In this document: in pieces, positions 16,433 through 23,691 of the stretch
Numbering within the stretch: the first letter of the stretch is position 1
How the letters are laid out: each line of letters starts with the position of its first letter
Assembly: GCF_020164495.1 (NCBI RefSeq)
Contig: NZ_JAIQYZ010000001.1
Span: 744,001-808,000 of the forward strand
DNA: 64,000 nt
Direction of reading: 5' to 3'
Origin: Psychroflexus lacisalsi
GTDB lineage: Bacteria > Bacteroidota > Bacteroidia > Flavobacteriales > Flavobacteriaceae
Notes under the pieces: model-generated
What the model saw: only the letters and a program-made list of their open reading frames with translations
Databases searched by the model: none
What the model was told of the DNA's origin: nothing
Made by a program: the position numbers and the translations under genes

Positions 16433-17332
16433 TTATAAATTTAATGTCAATTCTGAAATATCTCTAAAGGCTCTGATTCCCTCAGGTAGTTTGGTATTTT
16501 TTTCAATTAATTCAACCGACTTTCTTCCCAATATCCAATATTCGCAAAGACCATCTGGACAGATGTGTTTTTTAAAATCATCTAAATACTGATCAATATT
16601 ATCAGGTTTTATGGTGAGATAACTAACAAAAACGGTATTATCATACAGGGTTGAAAGATAAGTTAAATCTTCCATAGGAAGACTTTGACCTAGAAAAATA
16701 ACCTTGTAACCATGAGATAAGATTTCAAAATTGGCGTAATAAAGACCGATATCATGAATTTCTTCATCGGGAAGGAAAAGTACAAATACCTTATCAGTTT
16801 TTGAGGCCTGTTCTTTTTGAAGACTTTCAATATTGATAAACAATTTTTGCTTGATCAAATTTGAAATAAATTGTTCGTGGGCTGGTGTTATAGTTCCAGC
16901 TTGCCACAGTAGACCAATTTCAATCATTAAGGGCATAAACACCTCCTCATAAATATCTGAAAATGTCTTGTTGATGAGTAAATTTTCATAAGTTCTCAAA
17001 AACAGAGGCTGATCAAAATTCATCATAGCCACCTTCATGGATTTCAGAGCTCTGTTGGAATTACTTTTACTTGTTGTAATACTCTGAACTAGCTCAGAAA
17101 TTTCCTCATCATTCATTTTTGAAATCCGTGAAATTTTGTAACCATTTTCATTTAAAAACGCAATATTCAATATTTTCTGAAGTCCAGTAACCCCATAATT
17201 TCTAATATTGGTTTCAGTGCGTTCTGGTTCCAAAACATTGTAGCGTTTTTCCCACATACGAATGGTATGTGCTTTAATACCGCTCAACGATTCTAAATCT
17301 TTAATACTGAAGTTTTGTTTAATGTTTCCCAT
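16433..17332 (-). CDS. MerR-family regulator with B12-binding-like domain, regulator of the crt operon
   Basis: Transcription factor of about 299 aa. The N-terminal MerR winged helix (IKDLESLSGIKAHTIRMWEKRY, YGVTGLQKI) is followed by a helical region and a C-terminal cobalamin-binding-like fold, as in CarH/LitR. Numbered from the ATG, W143, E153 and the lower-axial His193 in EIHDIG are present, but the positions corresponding to CarH His132 and His142 are Gln (Q144, Q154), an alteration of the photochemical site. It is the first gene of the carotenoid operon (1 bp before crtI), so it very likely controls crt expression. The TTG at 17347 would add five residues; ATG at 17332 is preferred. An inverted repeat overlaps its promoter. 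Confidence 0.88.
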   Translation of the reverse strand: MGNIKQNFSIKDLESLSGIKAHTIRMWEKRYNVLEPERTETNIRNYGVTGLQKILNIAFLNENGYKISRISKMNDEEISELVQSITTSKSNSNRALKSMKVAMMNFDQPLFLRTYENLLINKTFSDIYEEVFMPLMIEIGLLWQAGTITPAHEQFISNLIKQKLFINIESLQKEQASKTDKVFVLFLPDEEIHDIGLYYANFEILSHGYKVIFLGQSLPMEDLTYLSTLYDNTVFVSYLTIKPDNIDQYLDDFKKHICPDGLCEYWILGRKSVELIEKNTKLPEGIRAFRDISELTLNL

Positions 17333-17345
17333 AACTATATATAAC

Positions 17346-17368
17346 AATAATCAAAAATATAGATTATT
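17346..17368 (-). promoter_or_regulatory. Candidate promoter and MerR operator upstream of the crt operon
   Basis: A 7-bp inverted repeat (AATAATC, 9-bp spacer, GATTATT) spans 17346-17368. A perfect minus-strand TAnnTTTG box (TATTTTTG, 17352-17359) lies between and partly within the arms, and the regulator ATG is 14 bp beyond. The arrangement fits an autoregulated promoter where the MerR-like protein binds over the -7 region. AT-rich DNA makes short repeats common, so binding is an inference. Confidence 0.4.
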
Positions 17369-17493
17369 ATCATACTTTGTTTAAAAAATCAAGTTAAAAC
17401 TTAAACAAATAATTTTTTTTGAGTCCAAGTTTTTAGTCTGATATCTTAAAATAATTAAGAAACGTGTAAACTTGCTTTTAAAATTAGGTTGAA

Positions 17494-18312
17494 TTATAAG
17501 TTGGAAATGTCAAGTCTGTACTGGTCTTCTTCCTCTGTAGAAATACCTAAAGCCTCATGTACATAGTCAAAAGTTGATAAGAGCCTTGGCATACCATCAA
17601 CTAATGCTACATCGTGTTCAAAGTGGATACTAGGTTTTCCGTCAGAAGTTAAAATAGTCCAGCCATCTGGTAATTGCTTGATGCGCTTAGTTCCCATATT
17701 AATCATCGGTTCAATGGCTATGGTCATTCCTTCAATAAATTTTTTACCACGTCCTCTTTTACCATAATTTGGTATCTGAGGATCTTCGTGCATTGTTTTC
17801 CCAAGCCCATGACCAACAAGTTCTCTAACAACCCCATATCCATGTTGTTCTGTGTATTTCTGAATTGCATATCCAACATCTCCAACGCGATTCCCCTCTC
17901 TAAACTGCGCTATACCTTTATAAAGTGATTCTTTCGTCACACGAATAAGCTTTTTTACTTTTTCATCAACTTCACCTACTTCGAATGTATAAGCATGATC
18001 ACCGTAATATTGATTTTTTACTGCACCACAATCTACAGAAAGAACATCACCTTCTTGTAGAGGTTTATTGTTTGGTATGCCATGAACTACTTGTGCATTT
18101 GGGCTGATACAAAGTGTATTCGGGAAATCATAAAGCCCCAGAAAACCTGGAATAGCTCCATGGTCTCTTATGAATTCTTCTGCAAGTTTATCAAGATGTA
18201 AAGATGTAATGCCTGGTTTTATTTCTTTGGCAATCATGCCTAAAGTCTTGGAAACAATTTGAGCACTTTCGTGCATCAGTTTTAATTCCTCCCTTGTTTT
18301 TGTAATTATCAT
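17494..18312 (-). CDS. map: Methionine aminopeptidase, type I
   Basis: Cytosolic metallopeptidase of 272 aa that removes the initiator Met from new proteins. The five metal ligands of the M24A family are visible: Asp in LSVDCGA, Asp in YYGDHAYTF, His in GHGLGKTMHEDP, Glu in AIEPMI and Glu in HFEHDVALV. It is the last gene of a minus-strand run gpmI, thioredoxin-like lipoprotein, HAD protein, map, and begins directly after the HAD stop codon. It is not next to ribosomal protein genes, where a map gene is often found, so a second copy elsewhere is possible. Confidence 0.94.
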   Translation of the reverse strand: MIITKTREELKLMHESAQIVSKTLGMIAKEIKPGITSLHLDKLAEEFIRDHGAIPGFLGLYDFPNTLCISPNAQVVHGIPNNKPLQEGDVLSVDCGAVKNQYYGDHAYTFEVGEVDEKVKKLIRVTKESLYKGIAQFREGNRVGDVGYAIQKYTEQHGYGVVRELVGHGLGKTMHEDPQIPNYGKRGRGKKFIEGMTIAIEPMINMGTKRIKQLPDGWTILTSDGKPSIHFEHDVALVDGMPRLLSTFDYVHEALGISTEEEDQYRLDISNL

Positions 18313-18735
18313 TTATTTTCTTTTAAAAATGGATTTAAAAAATCCTTCTTTTTTATTTTCAATTCTTACTAAATCTTCATCTTCACCAATTAGTTCTCTG
18401 TAAATTTTGCCCCAACCGATGAATCCACCTATATTTCTATCATCTATAAAAATATCAGCATTTATTTTTCTGCTTATATCATCACTATAAATTTCTTCAG
18501 GGTAGCTTTTATTTACAGCATAAAAATCAATTCCTTGTTTTTTGCAAAATTCGACCGCTTGATCAAGACTTTCACCACTCCTGTAAGTCCATAGTATAAG
18601 AACAAAACCTTTCTTTTGAAGTTTTTTCAAAGTATCAATGGCAAACAGTTTTGGTTTACCGATGGACGGATATTTATTCTCTACGATGGTACCGTCAAAA
18701 TCTATAGCTAATACAGGTCTTTTAGAAGAAATCAT
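18313..18735 (-). CDS. Small HAD-superfamily hydrolase (BT0820-like)
   Basis: Protein of 140 aa with HAD motif I (AIDFDGTIVENKYP, catalytic DFDGT), motif II region LILWTYRSGE and an acidic motif IV (ADIFIDDRNIGGF). It lacks a cap domain, resembling the small Bacteroidetes HAD hydrolases annotated as BT0820 family. The C-terminus is a basic tail (FFKSIFKRK). The gene is directly joined to map downstream and separated by 9 bp from the thioredoxin-like lipoprotein upstream. Its substrate is unknown; a phosphatase activity is the family expectation. Confidence 0.78.
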   Translation of the reverse strand: MISSKRPVLAIDFDGTIVENKYPSIGKPKLFAIDTLKKLQKKGFVLILWTYRSGESLDQAVEFCKKQGIDFYAVNKSYPEEIYSDDISRKINADIFIDDRNIGGFIGWGKIYRELIGEDEDLVRIENKKEGFFKSIFKRK

Positions 18736-18744
18736 ACGTCAGAA

Positions 18745-19308
18745 TTAAAAATCATAAACATGCTTATAATCTTGTCTAGAAAATATTTTGAGAAGGTCTT
18801 CTTCTAAAGTTTCTTGTGGAAATTCAACAAATCGATTGATCTCTTCGCCCTGCTCATCATAAACTATGATTGTAGGTACGTTGAAGACATTCAATTGCTT
18901 TCTCTTTTCGTTTGAAATGTTGGGAACAACTTTATCTTCATCTACTCCTATGAGAGTAAGATCATTGTAATCAAAATCAACTTGATCTAGTATTTTAATA
19001 AATCCCGGAAACTCTCTCTGGCTATCCTCACACCACGTTCCCATGTAGACAACAATCTCAAAATTCCCCTTTTTTACAAAATAATCAATTTTATTGACGA
19101 CTTCAGGTTCTAAGGTAAAGTTCTCATAGTTATTTTCAAACCAGATTATATTATTGGAGGATTTTAAATCCTTTAGTTTAAACTCACCTAGAATAAGCTC
19201 GTTTTCTTCAGGCAGTACTTTATTTTCAGTGTTTTTTTCAAAAAAAGTACAACTTAGAGCAAATGTTGAGATGACTAAAACAAAAACTAATCCGAGTGTT
19301 CTTTTCAT
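18745..19308 (-). CDS. Thioredoxin-like lipoprotein
   Basis: Protein of 187 aa with an SPII signal (STFALSC, lipidated Cys20) and a thioredoxin fold. The active-site region reads YMGTWCEDSQREFPGF, i.e. CxxS rather than CxxC, and the cis-Pro loop is NVPTIIVYD. With one cysteine lost, simple disulfide reduction is unlikely; a thiol-binding, mixed-disulfide or structural role is more probable. It overlaps the 3' end of gpmI by 4 bp and is followed by a HAD gene, so it is part of an operon, although the neighbours do not reveal its partner. Confidence 0.8.
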   Translation of the reverse strand: MKRTLGLVFVLVISTFALSCTFFEKNTENKVLPEENELILGEFKLKDLKSSNNIIWFENNYENFTLEPEVVNKIDYFVKKGNFEIVVYMGTWCEDSQREFPGFIKILDQVDFDYNDLTLIGVDEDKVVPNISNEKRKQLNVFNVPTIIVYDEQGEEINRFVEFPQETLEEDLLKIFSRQDYKHVYDF

Positions 19309-20825
19309 TTCAATAGTGAGTTTTGTGTCATTAAATCTGGTTTTGCTATTCCCATTAATTCTAAAATAGTAGGAGCAATGTCCCCCAATATTCCATCCTT
19401 TACGGATTTGATATCTTTATCTACTAAAATAAATGGTACAGGATTGATTGTATGTGCTGTATTTGGAGATCCGTCTTCATTTAGCATTGTTTCACTATTC
19501 CCATGATCTGCGATTACAATAACTGAATAGTCTTGCTTTTCAGCTTCAGTCACTACTTCTTTTAGACATTCATCTACAGTTTCACATGCCTTTACAGCGG
19601 CATCAAAATCTCCTGTATGACCTACCATATCAGGATTGGCAAAATTTAAACAAATAAAATCTGCTGATTTTTCTTCTACTTCTTTTACAATTTTGTCCTT
19701 TAGTTCGTAAGCACTCATCTCTGGTTGCAAGTCATAAGTTGCAACTTTTGGAGAGTTTACCATTATGCGTTTTTCATCCCTAAAAGGTTCTTCTCTCCCT
19801 CCCGAAAAGAAAAAAGTGACATGAGGGTATTTTTCAGTTTCAGCTGCCCTTATCTGAGATTTGCCAGTAAATTCAAGCACTTCACCTAAAGTAGCCTTAA
19901 TATTGTCTTTTTTGTAAACTACATTGATGTTTTTGAAAGTATCATCATACTTTGTCATAGTGACGTAATATAACGGGATGGATTTCATTCCATAATCATG
20001 GAAATCTTCTTGACTCAGTGCTTGTGTCAATTGTCTTCCTCGATCTGTTCTAAAATTGAAAAATATCACAACGTCACCTTCAGCTATCTTGGCAACAGGT
20101 TCACCATTGGACGTAATGGCAATTGGCTTTATAAATTCATCAGAAACACCATTATCATAGCTTTCTTGTAGAACCTCAAGCGGATTTTCAGTATAAGATT
20201 CTGCTTCACCTTTTACAATGAGGTCGTATGCTTTTTCTATTCTTTCCCAACGCTTATCTCTATCCATTGCATAATATCTTCCAATAATACTAGCTAATTT
20301 GCTATTTGTTTTTTCTAAATGAGGTATTAATTCTTCTACAAAACCTTTCCCTGAGTGTGGATCAACATCTCTTCCATCTGTAAAGGCATGAACATATTTT
20401 TTTGTGATGCCATACTCATGTGCAGCAGTGGCGAGGCCTTTAAGGTGGTTGATATGAGAATGAACACCTCCATCGCTTAGGAGTCCCAAGAAATGAACAG
20501 ATTTGTCATTTTTTTTGGCGTAATCGAAGGCTTGTTCAAGAACCGGCTCATCTTTAAGCGTATTTTTTTCAACAGCCATATTGATTTTAACAAGATCCTG
20601 ATAAACAATTCTTCCAGCTCCCAGATTCATGTGACCAACTTCAGAATTTCCCATTTGTCCTTCTGGCAAACCAACATTAAGGCCATCAGTTCTTAAAGTT
20701 GCATTTGGATATTTTTTGTACAAACTATCTACAAAAGGAGTATTTGCTTTGTCAACTGCAGAAATTTCTTTATTAGGAGATATTCCCCAGCCGTCAAGGA
20801 TGGCTAATATGACTTTCTTGTTCAT
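19305..20825 (-). CDS. gpmI: 2,3-bisphosphoglycerate-independent phosphoglycerate mutase
   Basis: Cytosolic glycolytic/gluconeogenic enzyme of 506 aa interconverting 3- and 2-phosphoglycerate using two Mn ions. N-terminal ILAILDGWG, the phosphoserine loop GQMGNSEVGHMNLGAGR, SDGGVHSHINHL, HAFTDGRDVDPHSG and the C-terminal metal site VIADHGNSE / NTAHTINPVPF are all present. Length is normal. It is the first gene of the minus-strand run leading to map, and its stop overlaps the start of the thioredoxin-like lipoprotein by 4 bp. Confidence 0.96.
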   Translation of the reverse strand: MNKKVILAILDGWGISPNKEISAVDKANTPFVDSLYKKYPNATLRTDGLNVGLPEGQMGNSEVGHMNLGAGRIVYQDLVKINMAVEKNTLKDEPVLEQAFDYAKKNDKSVHFLGLLSDGGVHSHINHLKGLATAAHEYGITKKYVHAFTDGRDVDPHSGKGFVEELIPHLEKTNSKLASIIGRYYAMDRDKRWERIEKAYDLIVKGEAESYTENPLEVLQESYDNGVSDEFIKPIAITSNGEPVAKIAEGDVVIFFNFRTDRGRQLTQALSQEDFHDYGMKSIPLYYVTMTKYDDTFKNINVVYKKDNIKATLGEVLEFTGKSQIRAAETEKYPHVTFFFSGGREEPFRDEKRIMVNSPKVATYDLQPEMSAYELKDKIVKEVEEKSADFICLNFANPDMVGHTGDFDAAVKACETVDECLKEVVTEAEKQDYSVIVIADHGNSETMLNEDGSPNTAHTINPVPFILVDKDIKSVKDGILGDIAPTILELMGIAKPDLMTQNSLLK

Positions 20826-20877
20826 TTGAAGTAATTTTACGCTAAAATAAGAATTATTGATTGATACGATGAAGTGT

Positions 20878-21624
20878 TTAAGAAGGCATTAAACTGGGAT
20901 TGATTCCAGCTCCGTAATTATTGAAGTAGGTGTCCATGAATTTCTTTGTCATTTCTGACTTCCCATCAAACTCTAAATTATCCCAAGCTCTTTTATAATT
21001 TTCTCGAAGTTGAAATTTTAGAAAGGATCTCGACTTTGGAGCGAACGAGTAATGCCAAGGTTCGTAATTAAACCCAGACCGATTTTTATTTTGAGTATAA
21101 ACCAGTTCAAATCCAAATTTATTTGCATGGTCTTCCATCCAAGATCTCATTTTCGAAAATGGAGCATATCCATGATAATTTTGCTCAAGAAGCAAATCTC
21201 CATCAGGTAAATTTACAGAGCCATCAATCAAATCCACATCTGTTCCCCAGTGGTGTCTGGATGTTCCCGGAATAGAGGAGTAGGTGATTATTTGTGAAAT
21301 AGCCTTAGTTGAATTATTAGTTTTGATGAGTTGGTTAAATTTTCGCTCCCATATCGCTTTTTGATGCTTGAAGCTTCTGTATCCAGATGCAATTTTTAAA
21401 TCAATCCCATCTTCTAAAGCTTTAGATTTCATTTTAAGAAAAGCCTCATAAGTGTCTTCTTCTAGTAAAATAGTGTCAGATTTCAAGTGAGATTGACTTA
21501 TGCCTAAAAGATTTTCGGTTTTGATATTTTCTAATTCAAGTAAACCAACCAGTTTTGAATTCAAGGAGAAATGAGTTCCGACAGCAACTAAGACTGATGA
21601 TTTGATAAATTTTTTTCGATTCAT
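20878..21624 (-). CDS. M15-family D-alanyl-D-alanine carboxypeptidase (VanY-like)
   Basis: Exported zinc peptidase of 248 aa acting on peptidoglycan stem peptides. After an N-terminal hydrophobic signal (NRKKFIKSSVLVAVGTHF) come the VanY motifs: IASGYRSFKHQ, the zinc site SRHHWGTDVDLID, and the C-terminal catalytic/zinc block FNYEPWHYSF. The gene is the last of a clpP-GNAT-vanY run, 1 bp after the GNAT stop. The N-terminus has only one Arg (NRKK), so a Tat route is not supported. A role in wall remodelling or recycling is the family inference. Confidence 0.87.
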   Translation of the reverse strand: MNRKKFIKSSVLVAVGTHFSLNSKLVGLLELENIKTENLLGISQSHLKSDTILLEEDTYEAFLKMKSKALEDGIDLKIASGYRSFKHQKAIWERKFNQLIKTNNSTKAISQIITYSSIPGTSRHHWGTDVDLIDGSVNLPDGDLLLEQNYHGYAPFSKMRSWMEDHANKFGFELVYTQNKNRSGFNYEPWHYSFAPKSRSFLKFQLRENYKRAWDNLEFDGKSEMTKKFMDTYFNNYGAGINPSLMPS

Positions 21625-21625
21625 C

Positions 21626-22069
21626 TTAGATTAGTTTCTTAAACATAAGATAATGAGGTCCAACATCCGGAATTTCAAATTGGTTTGAAATGACCTCAAA
21701 ATTTATTTTTTTGTAAAATCCTACTGCAATTTCTCTCGCATTACACCAAACAACCTCTGTGTTCATTTTTTGTAATTCCTTTACAGAATACAAAATCAAT
21801 TTTTTTCCAATATTCATTCCTTGGTGTTCAGGATGTACAGCCATACCTCTGAGTTGGTATTGTGATGAATCTGGCAACCTCTCTGTTTTGGCAAGAAATA
21901 AACTAAGCACTCCGATGCATTTAGAATCAAGAAAAGCACCAATATGTTTGGTGCTTTCTAGTTCATCACCCTGCATGTCGCAAGAACTTTTTGGTTTTCC
22001 TTGTCTTAAAACAAGATGTCTTAAATCCTTGGTTTCAGCGGAAGAAATATATTTAAAATCAATAGACAC
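21626..22069 (-). CDS. GNAT-family N-acetyltransferase
   Basis: Protein of 147 aa with the GNAT acetyl-CoA-binding loop QLRGMAVHPEHQGMNIGKKLI (R/Q-xx-G-x-G/A-like, here EHQGMNIGKK) and a C-terminal NAREIAVGFYKKINFEV strand-helix. The start is GTG, 2 bp after the clpP stop codon, indicating coupling to clpP. The substrate amine is not identifiable. A YitI/ElaA-like small-molecule acetyltransferase is possible. Confidence 0.82.
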   Translation of the reverse strand: MSIDFKYISSAETKDLRHLVLRQGKPKSSCDMQGDELESTKHIGAFLDSKCIGVLSLFLAKTERLPDSSQYQLRGMAVHPEHQGMNIGKKLILYSVKELQKMNTEVVWCNAREIAVGFYKKINFEVISNQFEIPDVGPHYLMFKKLI

Positions 22070-22071
22070 GT

Positions 22072-22620
22072 TTAAGATAAAATACCGTCTACTATACCGT
22101 AATCTAGAGATTCTTGAGCATTCATCCAGTAATCACGCTTAAAGTCTTTCATGACTTTTTCAAAATCCTGCCCGCAATTGTCAGCTAATATTTGAGCACT
22201 CAACTCCTTAATTTTTAAAATTTCCTGAGCCTGAATTTCAATATTAGAAGCCTGACCTTGAGCACCGCCCATAGGTTGATGAATCATGATTTTAGCATGG
22301 GGTTGGATAAATCGCTTTCCTTTCTCCCCGGCAGACATCAATATGGAACCCATTGAAGCAGCCAAACCACTACATATAGTTGATACTGGGCTTTTCAAGG
22401 ATCTCATGGTATCATAAATAGCAAAACCATCGGTTACATAACCTCCAGGACTATTGATGTAGAATTGAATTTCATCTTCACTTTCCATATCTAGATACAT
22501 TAGCCTGTCTATGATATGTTTTGCACTTTTCCCATCAACTTGACCATTTAAAAAAATTTTTCTTTGCTCTAAAAACTTTTTATCTATAAGATCTTGAACT
22601 TTTCCTGCTTTATCGCTCAT
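22072..22620 (-). CDS. clpP: ClpP-family serine protease (second-type ClpP)
   Basis: Proteolytic subunit of 182 aa of the S14 family. The triad Ser89 (GLAASMGS), His114 (IMIHQPMGG) and Asp163 (FKRDYWM) is complete, and INSPGGYVTDGFAIYDTM is typical. The protein is short at the N-terminus, and it is not next to clpX or tig, unlike the main flavobacterial ClpP. I read it as the second ClpP paralogue commonly found in this group. It starts a run with a GNAT and a VanY-type peptidase. It may form mixed rings with the main ClpP or work with a Clp ATPase elsewhere. Confidence 0.87.
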   Translation of the reverse strand: MSDKAGKVQDLIDKKFLEQRKIFLNGQVDGKSAKHIIDRLMYLDMESEDEIQFYINSPGGYVTDGFAIYDTMRSLKSPVSTICSGLAASMGSILMSAGEKGKRFIQPHAKIMIHQPMGGAQGQASNIEIQAQEILKIKELSAQILADNCGQDFEKVMKDFKRDYWMNAQESLDYGIVDGILS

Positions 22621-22710
22621 ATTATTTTTTTTGAAATGTAAAATTAAAATTATATTCTGAAGACTTCCTATAATTTAAAGACTATTAACTTTAGCCAAGA
22701 GTTTAATCAA

Positions 22711-22743
22711 AAAGAAAAAGACCTTATGTTAAGGCCTTCTTTT
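22711..22743 (-). terminator. Probable intrinsic terminator of the collagen-like lipoprotein gene
   Basis: A hairpin with a CCTTA/TAAGG core (22722-22726 and 22730-22734), extended with one mismatch by flanking A/T pairs, lies just downstream of the lipoprotein stop at 22761. On the minus strand it is followed by a T-rich tract. It separates this gene from clpP. Confidence 0.5.
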
Positions 22744-22760
22744 AAGTTATCAAATGTTTA

Positions 22761-23291
22761 TTATTGAACTTTTAGCACTTTAGCATCTGGCATAGCTTGC
22801 ATAACTGATTCGTAACTATTTAAGTCTTCATTGCTTTCTGCAAAATCGGCTGGAATAATTGCAATTCTAAAAACCTGATTTGTAAGAAAGTCATTGGATA
22901 CTGCGTTGAGATCAATATTTCCATCTAGAAAAATATTGACATCGAAAAACGTGTGATTGTAGTTATATACCAATTGATTTCCATCATTGAAGAAAAAACT
23001 ATTAGGCAGAGGCGTCCATACATCTACGGGTCCTGAAGGATCATTAATAGTATCTTCCAACAGATAAACTTTTACTATATCACTTTCGAAAACTTCAACC
23101 TCATTAGGAGGAAATTCAAAAATAAAAGAGTAGTCATCTTGTGCTAAAAAGTCAATCTCAATTTCAAATATGGTACCAATGATAGCATCTCCTGGTTCGC
23201 CATCTAAACCTTGTGGTCCTTGTGGTCCGCGATCACCTTCGCAACTTAAAACAACAAAAATAATGGCGAGTAATAAACTTAATTTTTTCAT
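22761..23291 (-). CDS. Lipoprotein with short collagen-like Gly-X-Y stretch
   Basis: Protein of 176 aa with an SPII signal (FVVLSC, Cys17) followed at once by five Gly-X-Y triplets (GDRGPQGPQGLDGEPGD) and a beta-rich C-terminal domain rich in Asp, Asn and Phe. Such lipoproteins are common in Flavobacteriaceae; their function is unknown. Position after the lipobox suggests that the collagen-like part is a stalk holding the domain away from the membrane. A perfect minus-strand TAATTTTG box at 23305-23312 lies within the 3' end of the upstream msrB, and a terminator follows, so it is probably a single-gene unit. Confidence 0.78.
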   Translation of the reverse strand: MKKLSLLLAIIFVVLSCEGDRGPQGPQGLDGEPGDAIIGTIFEIEIDFLAQDDYSFIFEFPPNEVEVFESDIVKVYLLEDTINDPSGPVDVWTPLPNSFFFNDGNQLVYNYNHTFFDVNIFLDGNIDLNAVSNDFLTNQVFRIAIIPADFAESNEDLNSYESVMQAMPDAKVLKVQ

Positions 23292-23296
23292 GATTT

Positions 23297-23686
23297 TTAG
23301 TTTTCAAAATTAATACTCAAGGAGTTGACGCAGTAGCGCTTCCCTGTTTCTGTTGGACCATCATCAAAAATGTGGCCAATGTGACCTCCACAGTTGGAAC
23401 AGAGTATTTCAATACGCGTCATACCAAAGGTTGTGTCTTTTTTATACTCTATAGCACCTTCTACAGAGCTGTCGAAACTTGGCCATCCACAATTGCTTTC
23501 AAATTTGGACTCACTGTCAAATAATAATTCTCCACAACCATTGCAATGGTATTTCCCATCTTCGAAGTGCGCGTTGTACTTCCCAGAATGAGGAGGCTCT
23601 GTTCCTTTTTCTCTCAAGACATGATACTCTTTTTCAGAAAGTTTTTCTTTCCAGTCTTGATCTGTTATTTTGTTTTTATCAGTCAT
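23297..23686 (-). CDS. msrB: Peptide-methionine (R)-S-oxide reductase, cytosolic
   Basis: MsrB of 129 aa reducing methionine-R-sulfoxide in proteins. The structural zinc Cys pairs C48xxC51 (CNGC) and C96xxC99 (CSNC) are present. The catalytic Cys119 lies in RYCVNS and the resolving Cys66 in SNCGWPSF. There is no signal peptide, so it is cytosolic. It lies 5 bp after a second, lipoprotein MsrB, and the two are probably cotranscribed. Confidence 0.94.
   Translation of the reverse strand: MTDKNKITDQDWKEKLSEKEYHVLREKGTEPPHSGKYNAHFEDGKYHCNGCGELLFDSESKFESNCGWPSFDSSVEGAIEYKKDTTFGMTRIEILCSNCGGHIGHIFDDGPTETGKRYCVNSLSINFEN
23305..23312 (-). promoter_or_regulatory. Candidate -7 promoter box (TAATTTTG)
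   Basis: Exact minus-strand TAnnTTTG match 13 nt before the collagen-like lipoprotein start. It lies inside the last codons of msrB, so coding constraint could produce it by chance. Confidence 0.3.
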
Positions 23687-23691
23687 AAATA

